Assembly (NCBI GenBank): GCA_964565795.1 | Contig: CAZMGC010000003.1 | Span: 1 to 55,943, forward strand | Origin: 2-01-FULL-39-10-A sp964565795 | Lineage (GTDB): Bacteria > Patescibacteriota > Microgenomatia > Levybacterales > UBA12049 | Direction: 5' to 3' | DNA: 55,943 nucleotides | Shown here: piece after piece, positions 50,444 to 55,943 of the stretch | Layout of the letters: every line of letters starts with the position of its first letter | Numbering within the stretch: position 1 is the first letter of the stretch | The notes under the pieces: model-generated | Databases searched by the model: none | What the model was told of the DNA's origin: nothing | What the model saw: only the letters and a program-made list of their open reading frames with translations | Made by a program: the position numbers and the translations under genes

Positions 50444-51463
50444 ATGTCTCTAGATCTGCTCATTATCTTAGTCGCCATAGTCTCAGGCTTCTTTATCCTT
50501 TATTATCTCCTTTCAAAAAAGTCACAATCTCCTCAGGGAGACAATAAAGCGCTTGTTGAATGGCTTAAAAGCATGCAGACATCCCTTGATCAAACTAATA
50601 AAACCTTGAATCAATCGATGAGAGACACATCTTTGGAGATGACCAAAACTCTTCAGGAAAATAACAAGCAAATCAATGACAGATTAACTAAGGCAGCTGA
50701 AGTTATTAGAGATGTGAGTCACGAGGTAGGAAAAATGTCAGAAATTGGAAGAAGCATGCGGGAACTTCAGGAGTTTTTAAAAAGTCCAAAACTTCGAGGA
50801 AATATAGGAGAGGAAGTTTTAAAAGATTTAATAGCGCAAACATTCCCTAAGAATAGTTTTAATCTTCAATACCAATTTAGATCTGGAGAAAAAGTTGATG
50901 CCGCTATAAAGACAGACGCCGGGATTTTGCCAATTGATTCAAAATTTCCTATGGAAAATTTTCAAAAAATGACAAAAGCAGAAAGCTCCATGGAAAAAGA
51001 TTCGTATAAAAAGGAATTTATTAAAGATGTAAAAAAACATATTGATGCAATTTCTAAAAAATATATTTTGCCTGAAGAAGGAACAATGGATTTTTGTCTC
51101 ATGTATATCCCAAGTGAACCCGTGTACTATGAAATCGCAAATGACGCAAGCCTTTTAGATTATGCCAGAAGAATGAGAGTCTATGCAGTTTCTCCCACTA
51201 CACTTTATGCCCATCTTCAGGTAATACTTCTTTCTTTTGAAGGAAAAAAAATTGAATCAAAAAGTCGGGAAGTATTCGCAATGCTTAGAGCGCTTAAAGT
51301 AGATTATGAAAAAGTTGATGAAAACCTTGGAACCCTGGGAAGACATATTGGAAATTCTTCAACCCAATTTAATAATGTTGTTTCTTCATTTCAAAGAATT
51401 GGGAAAAAACTTGAATCGACTAGACAATTAGATTTTGAGATCGAAAAAAAACTTATTGATTAG
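50444..51463 (+). CDS. rmuC: DNA recombination protein RmuC
   Basis: About 339 residues. An N-terminal membrane helix (LLIILVAIVSGFFILYYLL), a coiled coil (about residues 30-110, many Gln/Lys/Glu) and the RmuC core: KSPKLRGNIGEEVLKDLIAQ, FPMENFQKM and MYIPSEPVYYE. The core is a predicted endonuclease-like fold that limits inversions and rearrangements at repeats. The start ATG 50444 fits the membrane helix and the nearby -10 box. Its TAG stop overlaps that of the convergent reductase gene by 4 bp (TTAG). Confidence 0.88.
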   Translation: MSLDLLIILVAIVSGFFILYYLLSKKSQSPQGDNKALVEWLKSMQTSLDQTNKTLNQSMRDTSLEMTKTLQENNKQINDRLTKAAEVIRDVSHEVGKMSEIGRSMRELQEFLKSPKLRGNIGEEVLKDLIAQTFPKNSFNLQYQFRSGEKVDAAIKTDAGILPIDSKFPMENFQKMTKAESSMEKDSYKKEFIKDVKKHIDAISKKYILPEEGTMDFCLMYIPSEPVYYEIANDASLLDYARRMRVYAVSPTTLYAHLQVILLSFEGKKIESKSREVFAMLRALKVDYEKVDENLGTLGRHIGNSSTQFNNVVSSFQRIGKKLESTRQLDFEIEKKLID

Positions 51464-52188
51464 TATCCGGGGAAGTTTTCACTGAAAATATTTTCTTCAT
51501 CAATCTTCATTTTTTTTAATAGCTCAAACATATCTGATTCAAATGATTCAGATCCAATGATAAAATATTTTGCCTTTTTAAAATCTGGAGAATATTTCCT
51601 TATGATTTTTTCGTTAATATGCCCCATTTCAAAATTTTCTATTTTTCTAGATTCTTTCGTTAAAGTGTAAATTATTTTTATATTTTTATTTCTTGATTCA
51701 ATTTCTTTAAGTTCTTCAAAAAAAATTATATCCGATAATTTCTGAAAAGAGACAATAAGAAGTATTTTTATTTTGGCTTTTTTGTGATCAACTAATTTTA
51801 GAATAGAATGAGCAGGGGTCATACCAATTCCTCCTGCCAAAAAAATTTGCTCATTAGGGCTTTTAATATCAAAATCAAAATATCCAATTGGCCCAAAAGC
51901 TCTAACTTTTTCCCCAGGAGCTAAACTATTTAACTTTATTTTAAATGAACTCTTCACTATCCTCGTGGTAATAGCTAAGAATTCTTTTTCGCTCGGACTT
52001 GAAGAAATAGTGAAATATCTAGATGTTCCTCTATCATCAGGTTTTTCAATATATAAAAAAAATTTTATGTATTGTCCAGGTAAAAAATTAAAATTTAAAT
52101 TTTTCCTATCAAAATAAAACGAATAAGTATCCCCTGAAATTTTTTCTTTTTTGAGAAATGTTAATTCAATTTTTTCTGCTTTTTTCAT
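51460..52188 (-). CDS. FAD/NAD(P)-binding oxidoreductase, ferredoxin-NADP reductase-like
   Basis: 242 residues. The N-terminal FAD-binding barrel has FLPGQYIKFFL and SRYFTISSSPSE (the RxYS-type flavin motif). The C-terminal Rossmann domain has IFLAGGIGMTPAHSIL and YFIIGSESFESDMFELL. No [2Fe-2S] domain is fused. The electron partner is unknown. Minus-strand TATAAT at 52203-52208 is 14 nt from the ATG. Short intergenic region shared with the divergent helicase. Confidence 0.88.
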   Translation of the reverse strand: MKKAEKIELTFLKKEKISGDTYSFYFDRKNLNFNFLPGQYIKFFLYIEKPDDRGTSRYFTISSSPSEKEFLAITTRIVKSSFKIKLNSLAPGEKVRAFGPIGYFDFDIKSPNEQIFLAGGIGMTPAHSILKLVDHKKAKIKILLIVSFQKLSDIIFFEELKEIESRNKNIKIIYTLTKESRKIENFEMGHINEKIIRKYSPDFKKAKYFIIGSESFESDMFELLKKMKIDEENIFSENFPGY

Positions 52189-52202
52189 TTCAAGTTACGT
52201 TG

Positions 52203-52210
52203 ATTATACC
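52203..52210. promoter_or_regulatory. Overlapping divergent -10 boxes, FNR-like gene and helicase
   Basis: Minus TATAAT (52203-52208) with -35 TTAACT (52226-52231). Plus TATACC (52205-52210) ends 8 nt before ATG 52219. The two promoters share bases. Confidence 0.4.
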
Positions 52211-52218
52211 AGTAAGTT

Positions 52219-55113
52219 ATGCTAGAGTTAATAACACTTCGAATTCAAATGTCTGATCGAAAACTCAATAAAGAACAAGAAAAAGCGGTTCAACATGGCA
52301 AAGGTCCACTCTTAATAATTGCTGGAGCGGGCACAGGCAAAACTACTGTAGTGACAGAAAGGATGCGACATCTTATTACAAATGAAGAAATACTACCCTC
52401 CTCTATCCTTGCTTTAACATTCACTGAAAAAGCTGCATATGAAATGCAGGAAAGAATAGATAAGCTTTTGCCTTACGGATACACAAACCTCTGGATAAAT
52501 ACTTTTCATTCATTCTGTGATCGCATACTTAGAGATGAAGCTCATCACATAGGACTTGATCCAAGCTATAAATTAATCTCGGAATCTGAGGGTGTGCTTC
52601 TTATGCAGAAAAATATTTTTGATCTTGGCCTAAATTTATTTAGACCTCTTGGAAATCCTACAAAATTTCTCGATGGGCTACTTACTCATTTTTCAAGACT
52701 TAAAGATGAAGATATCACACCAGATGATTATCTGAATTGGGCTAAGAAAAACAAGAATACAGACAGCGAACAATATATAGAACTTGCAAATGCTTATAAA
52801 AAATATGAAGAACTTAAAGTGAAAAATTCGTTAATGGATTTTTCAGATCTGATTTCAAATACTCTTAAACTTTTCAGAACCAGAAAACATGTTTTAGATA
52901 GATATCAAAAACAATTTAAATTTATAATGGTTGATGAGTTCCAAGACACTAACTATGCACAAAACGAATTGGCGATTTTAATCGCTGGAGAAGACAAAAA
53001 CATTACAGTTGTTGCTGATGATGATCAATCTATTTATAGATTTAGGGGCGCAGCGGTTAGCAATGTTTTACAATTTAAAAAAAGTTTTCCGGATGCTGAA
53101 ATCATAACTCTCATCAGAAATTACAGATCCACTCAAACAATTCTTGATTCAAGTTACCAGTTGATTCAGAAAAATAATCCAAATAGGTTGGAGATTGTAG
53201 AAAGTATTGATAAAAAACTAATCGCTGAGTCAAATTCTAAGCCACAAAAAATTGATTTAATTTATGAACAAAGATCAGAAGACGAAGCAGATGAAATTGC
53301 AAAAAATATTACTGAACTTTCCAAAAAATACGAATATAAAGATATTGCGATTTTAGTTAGGGCAAACAACCATGCACAACTTATTACCGCTGCCCTTTCA
53401 AGACACAAGATTCCCTATCAATTTTTAGGCCCTGGTTATTTATTTCAACAGGAAGAAATTAAAGATCTTATAGCATATTTAATTTTTTTAACAAATCTTT
53501 CTGACAGTATTTCACTTTTCAGAGTTTTATCAATGGATATTTTTAAAATTCCGTATGTCGAGTTAAATTATTTACTTAACTTTGCTAAGAAAAAAAACTT
53601 AACTCTTTTTGAAACACTTGAAAATCTCGATCAAAGTTTTTTGAAAGAAGAAACAAAAGAAAAATTAACTAATTTTAGATTAATGGCAGTTAAACATTTA
53701 GAAAAAAGCAAAAATGAACAAGCTGGTCAAATTCTTTATGATTTTTTAGTAGAATCAGGAATTTATGAAACACTAAATCAAACAGATTCTGTAAAAGATG
53801 AAAGAAAAGTTCAAAATATCGCAAAGTTTTTCGATAGAGTTAAAAATTTTGAGACAGAAAGAACTGACGCAAATATTTTCACCTTAACTGAGTGGCTAAA
53901 CTTAATGCTTCAAATGGGAGATAGTCCTACTGCCGCTGACACAGACGTTAGAGATCGAAATGCAGTAAATATCTTAACTGTACATTCTTCAAAAGGGTTA
54001 GAGTTCGATGTAGTCTTTTTAGTTAATCTTGTTTCCGATAGATTTCCTAGCAGAGAAAGATCGGAAAAAATTCCTTTACCTCCTGAAATTATTAAAGAGA
54101 AATTAACAAGCGAAACTGATTTTCATCTTGAAGAAGAAAGAAGACTTTTTTATGTAGGAATGACCAGAGCTCGAGAAAAATTATTTTTTACAGCAGCAGA
54201 TTTTTATGGAACAGGAAAAAGAGCCAAGAAAATTTCTCCTTTCGTTTTCGAAGCTCTCCCTGAACTTGAAAAAAAAGGAGAAGTTAAAAAAAGCGTTAAA
54301 CAACTTTCATTAACTGAAGTTCTTTCCTCTTATGAGGACAAAAAAGAAACAGTAGAACCAAAAAATGATTTTAAAGTTAGCTACATCACATTTTCAAATC
54401 TTCAAATGTTTGATATTTGTCCGCTTCATTATAAAGCCAGGGTAATTTATAACATTCCAAGTCCGGCAACTAGTGCTCAAAGTTTTGGAATTTCAATTCA
54501 TGCAACTCTTCAAAACTTTTATAAATTAGCTCAGGAAACAAAAACTTTTCCCTCGGAAAAAGAACTTATAAAGATTCTGGACGAAGAATGGATAAGCGAT
54601 GGTTATGCAAATAAAAAACATGAAGAAGAAAGATATGAACAAGGGGTAAAAATTTTAAAAAATTTTTATAAAGATGAATCAAAAAATAAAAATACTCCAC
54701 TTAAATTAGAGTATCCATTTAATTTTACTTTAAAAAATGGTGTTAAAGTTTTTGGAAAAATTGATAGAATTGATCCCACAGAAAATGGAATTGAAATTAT
54801 CGATTATAAAACTGGCGAAGATAATCCAAAAGCTTCGGATGCACACAGGCTTCAATTAGCAATTTATGCACTTGCTGCAAATAAAGTTAACGATGAAGTT
54901 TTAAAACATGATGCAAAAGACATAACCCTAACCCTTCAATTTCTTGATGGCAATACAAAAAAATCTATGAATTTTACAGAAGAAGATTTAAATAAACTCG
55001 AAGATGATCTGATAGAAAAAATTTCAGAGATAGAAAAAAGTGAATTTAAATGTTCGGGATCTGTTCTTTGCGTTAACTGTGAATACAAAATGCTTTGTAA
55101 TACAGTAAGTTAA
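52219..55113 (+). CDS. UvrD/Rep-type superfamily 1 helicase fused to an iron-sulfur RecB-like nuclease
   Basis: 964 residues. Helicase motifs: IIAGAGTGKTTVVTERM (I), ALTFTEKAAYEM (Ia), MVDEFQDTNYAQ (II), VADDDQSIYRFRGA (III), LIRNYRS (IV), LTVHSSKGLEFDVVFL (V) and YVGMTRAREKL (VI). The C-terminal 230 residues form a PD-(D/E)XK domain: GKIDRIDPT and IEIIDYKTG. Cys in DICPLHY plus the terminal LCVNCEYKMLC give the Cys + CxxC-x5-C iron-staple pattern of AddB/Cas4-type nucleases. Probably a DNA end-processing enzyme. ATG 52249 (MSDRKLNKEQ) is an alternative start. Confidence 0.92.
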   Translation: MLELITLRIQMSDRKLNKEQEKAVQHGKGPLLIIAGAGTGKTTVVTERMRHLITNEEILPSSILALTFTEKAAYEMQERIDKLLPYGYTNLWINTFHSFCDRILRDEAHHIGLDPSYKLISESEGVLLMQKNIFDLGLNLFRPLGNPTKFLDGLLTHFSRLKDEDITPDDYLNWAKKNKNTDSEQYIELANAYKKYEELKVKNSLMDFSDLISNTLKLFRTRKHVLDRYQKQFKFIMVDEFQDTNYAQNELAILIAGEDKNITVVADDDQSIYRFRGAAVSNVLQFKKSFPDAEIITLIRNYRSTQTILDSSYQLIQKNNPNRLEIVESIDKKLIAESNSKPQKIDLIYEQRSEDEADEIAKNITELSKKYEYKDIAILVRANNHAQLITAALSRHKIPYQFLGPGYLFQQEEIKDLIAYLIFLTNLSDSISLFRVLSMDIFKIPYVELNYLLNFAKKKNLTLFETLENLDQSFLKEETKEKLTNFRLMAVKHLEKSKNEQAGQILYDFLVESGIYETLNQTDSVKDERKVQNIAKFFDRVKNFETERTDANIFTLTEWLNLMLQMGDSPTAADTDVRDRNAVNILTVHSSKGLEFDVVFLVNLVSDRFPSRERSEKIPLPPEIIKEKLTSETDFHLEEERRLFYVGMTRAREKLFFTAADFYGTGKRAKKISPFVFEALPELEKKGEVKKSVKQLSLTEVLSSYEDKKETVEPKNDFKVSYITFSNLQMFDICPLHYKARVIYNIPSPATSAQSFGISIHATLQNFYKLAQETKTFPSEKELIKILDEEWISDGYANKKHEEERYEQGVKILKNFYKDESKNKNTPLKLEYPFNFTLKNGVKVFGKIDRIDPTENGIEIIDYKTGEDNPKASDAHRLQLAIYALAANKVNDEVLKHDAKDITLTLQFLDGNTKKSMNFTEEDLNKLEDDLIEKISEIEKSEFKCSGSVLCVNCEYKMLCNTVS

Positions 55114-55123
55114 TTGCTATAAT
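55095..55123 (+). promoter_or_regulatory. Promoter of the 55296-55676 leader
   Basis: -35 TTGTAA (55095-55100, inside the helicase 3' end), 17-nt spacer, -10 TATAAT (55118-55123), 6 nt to the mini-ORF ATG at 55130. Confidence 0.7.
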
Positions 55124-55129
55124 AACCGA

Positions 55130-55204
55130 ATGTTTACGAAAACTACCAGTTTTTTACTATTTGGATCCTTCTTTAGGAGGTTGGTAGTTTTAGTGGTTAA
55201 GTAA
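55130..55204 (+). CDS. Leaderless leader peptide, 24 codons
   Basis: Mini-ORF beginning MFTKTTSFLLFG and ending VVLVVK, predicted to start exactly at +1. It has five Phe, five Val and a tandem AGG AGG (Arg-Arg). Two RNA-pairing regions are embedded in the codons: AAAACTACCA (55139-55148) with TGGTAGTTTT (55182-55191), and AGGAGGTTG (55175-55183) with CAACCTCCT (55229-55237) downstream. This is the 1:2 / 2:3 logic of an amino-acid operon leader. Confidence 0.5.
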   Translation: MFTKTTSFLLFGSFFRRLVVLVVK

Positions 55205-55229
55205 ATCTTTAAGTCACAAAAATGAGAGC

Positions 55230-55252
55230 AACCTCCTTCGGGAGGTTTTTTT
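55230..55252 (+). terminator. Attenuator terminator in the leader of 55296-55676
   Basis: 7-bp stem AACCTCC/GGAGGTT closed by a C(TTCG)G tetraloop and followed by seven T. It can be extended by CACAAAAA (55215-55222) with TTTTTGTG. It stands between the promoter and the gene, so it is an attenuator. Confidence 0.75.
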
Positions 55253-55295
55253 GTGGCCTAAATTAAGTAAAACTTGAAGAAAGGAGGTGATAATT

Positions 55296-55676
55296 ATGTC
55301 ACCCGAAATAAGAATTGATGGACAATTGATTGCAGACACACCAGATGAAACAGGATGGCACAAAACTATTACCGGCGGCGATATTTATATTGACGTCGAT
55401 GGTATTGGCGCTGCAAATCTTATCCAAAATCTAACTATTATTTCTCCTTTGATCGCTGGCCGACCAGGAGGAAATAATGAGAGAGGTGAAAGAGTCGTGC
55501 AGCTAGGTCCTTCTGGAAGAGGTTCGCAAGAACTTCCCAAAGGAAGAATGCTAAAGGTGATTCTTAAAGAACGTCCAATAAGAAAATCCATTCAGCGTAC
55601 CTCAGGACTGAGAAATGGAACGACAGATATCGTTTGGAGAAACTCTCATTGGACAAGGCCACATGCAAGAAGATAA
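55296..55676 (+). CDS. Hypothetical protein under leader-peptide attenuator
   Basis: 126 residues, soluble, no family recognised. The N-terminal half is acidic and beta-rich (SPEIRIDGQLIADTPDETG, GGDIYIDVDG), followed by a Gly/Arg-rich stretch (RPGGNNERGERVVQLGPSGR). The C-terminus is strongly basic (LKERPIRKSIQRTSGLRNG, WTRPHARR), which could bind nucleic acid. Start ATG 55296 is set by AGAAAGGAGGTGAT 5 nt upstream, a 14-nt complement of the canonical 16S 3' tail. A GTG at 55287 is in frame but inside that site. Followed by a terminator and rnpB. Confidence 0.75.
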   Translation: MSPEIRIDGQLIADTPDETGWHKTITGGDIYIDVDGIGAANLIQNLTIISPLIAGRPGGNNERGERVVQLGPSGRGSQELPKGRMLKVILKERPIRKSIQRTSGLRNGTTDIVWRNSHWTRPHARR

Positions 55677-55694
55677 TTTAGAAGAATTTATCTA

Positions 55695-55724
55695 GCGGTT
55701 GATGCTCTCTCAACCGCATTCTCT
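55695..55724 (+). terminator. Terminator after 55296-55676
   Basis: 8-bp perfect stem GCGGTTGA/TCAACCGC with a 7-nt loop, then ATTCTCTT, a weak T-rich tail. Separates the gene from the rnpB promoter. Confidence 0.6.
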
Positions 55725-55753
55725 TGAATTACTATAAGCTTATGTGTTATAAT
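55724..55753 (+). promoter_or_regulatory. Promoter of rnpB
   Basis: -35 TTGAAT (55724-55729), 18-nt spacer, -10 TATAAT (55748-55753); expected +1 about 55760. Confidence 0.7.
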
Positions 55754-55759
55754 AATCAT

Positions 55760-55943
55760 TGCCGGGAAGAAGATCTGCTACTCCGCAAGGAGAGGAAAGT
55801 CCAGACAGATCTTAAAACGGGGATGGAGCATAAGCTCTGGCTAGTAATAGCTGGTGATCAAATTCTTACCCTATTAAACGGAATTTGATACAGGTTTTGA
55901 ATTGACAAAACTTGAGAGCAACAGAGACGAGTAGTTATGAAAC
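55760..55943 (+). ncRNA. rnpB: RNase P RNA, 3' end beyond the window
   Basis: Catalytic RNA of RNase P, which matures tRNA 5' ends. The universally conserved GAGGAAAGTCC (CR-I, 5' strand of P4) is at 55792-55802. Before it is a small hairpin CTCC-GCAA-GGAG. AAGATCTG and CAGATCTT flank this block as a closing helix. ACAGAGACGAG near 55920 resembles the later conserved ACAGAAA region. About 184 nt are present of an expected 300-400, and the sequence runs off the right edge. Confidence 0.88.

Noticed and set aside
55175..55180. AGGAGG as a ribosome-binding site inside the leader
   Set aside because: No good start codon follows at proper distance (GTG is 12 nt away with a short frame). The bases are better explained as the antiterminator arm.
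55677..55759. tRNA or other small RNA gene between 55676 and rnpB
   Set aside because: The hairpin is followed only by a T-rich tail and a promoter. No T-loop GTTCRA or cloverleaf could be found.
1..55943. CRISPR array, prophage, insertion sequence or toxin-antitoxin pair
   Set aside because: No regularly spaced repeats, transposase, integrase, terminal inverted repeats or recognised toxin families were seen. The only direct repeat pair is the 24-nt leader element.

Overview
The window (about 56 kb, AT-rich, gapped by one run of 40 N) looks like a scaffold from a streamlined bacterium of the Candidate Phyla Radiation, probably Microgenomates/Patescibacteria. The reasons are a class I (archaeal-type) lysyl-tRNA synthetase, an archaeal-type fused CoA-synthesis enzyme, an archaeal-type class I aldolase, a type IV pilus operon with oversized pilin-like proteins, a huge CPR-style membrane protein, very tight gene packing, and almost no recognisable biosynthesis. 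A true RF2 gene and ordinary use of UGA as a stop argue against the UGA-recoding CPR groups (Gracilibacteria, Absconditabacteria). The assignment is inference; no rRNA lies in the window.

Layout. 1-7.6 kb: 3'-truncated prfB and a small anchored protein, then central carbon metabolism (PfkB-type kinase, class I aldolase, RpiB, GAPDH, a frame-broken transketolase), UppP and an alkyltransferase. 7.6-15 kb: a small membrane protein, then surface-glycan genes (PIG-L deacetylase, WbqC-like, GH18, DegT aminotransferase, processive GT2, UDP-xylose-synthase-like, nucleotide-sugar dehydrogenase). 15.1-20.2 kb: one giant protein of about 1700 residues. 20.2-25.5 kb: membrane zinc protease, GT-C and GT2 transferases, epimerase, small membrane protein. 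25.5-34 kb: type IV pilus operon (PilB, PilC, five pilin-like proteins, a PilM/N-like protein). 34-40.2 kb: SecA, SerS, RdgB, LysK. 40.2-41.8 kb: two unrecognised genes with elaborate RNA leaders. 41.8-45.4 kb: greA, threonine-to-glycine pathway (kbl, tdh) and a CoaD/dephospho-CoA-kinase fusion. 45.5-55.1 kb: orphan binding protein, VanW, nucleotidyltransferase, DUF192, TsaD, RmuC, FNR-like reductase, helicase-nuclease. 55.1-55.9 kb: a third leader-controlled unknown gene and the start of rnpB.

Gene expression. Many transcription units start with a sigma70-like -10 hexamer only 6-7 nt before the start codon, so the mRNA would be leaderless. Operons are tight (ATGA and TAATG overlaps), and four of five convergent pairs overlap by exactly 4 bp at a shared TTAA/TTAG. 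Against this background, three genes of unknown function (40235-40639, 40894-41640, 55296-55676) stand out. Each has a promoter firing directly onto a 14-24 codon leaderless mini-ORF, followed by mutually exclusive antiterminator and terminator hairpins. Two of them then have an exceptionally long Shine-Dalgarno sequence. This looks like trp-style, translation-coupled transcription attenuation and is the most interesting candidate system here. A related leader, without a clear peptide, precedes the nucleotide-sugar dehydrogenase.

Stretches without protein genes are short. The longest are 40640-40893, 14951-15152, 55114-55295 and 41641-41800, and all four hold the promoters and leaders described. 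No tRNA gene, CRISPR array, insertion sequence or prophage was seen.
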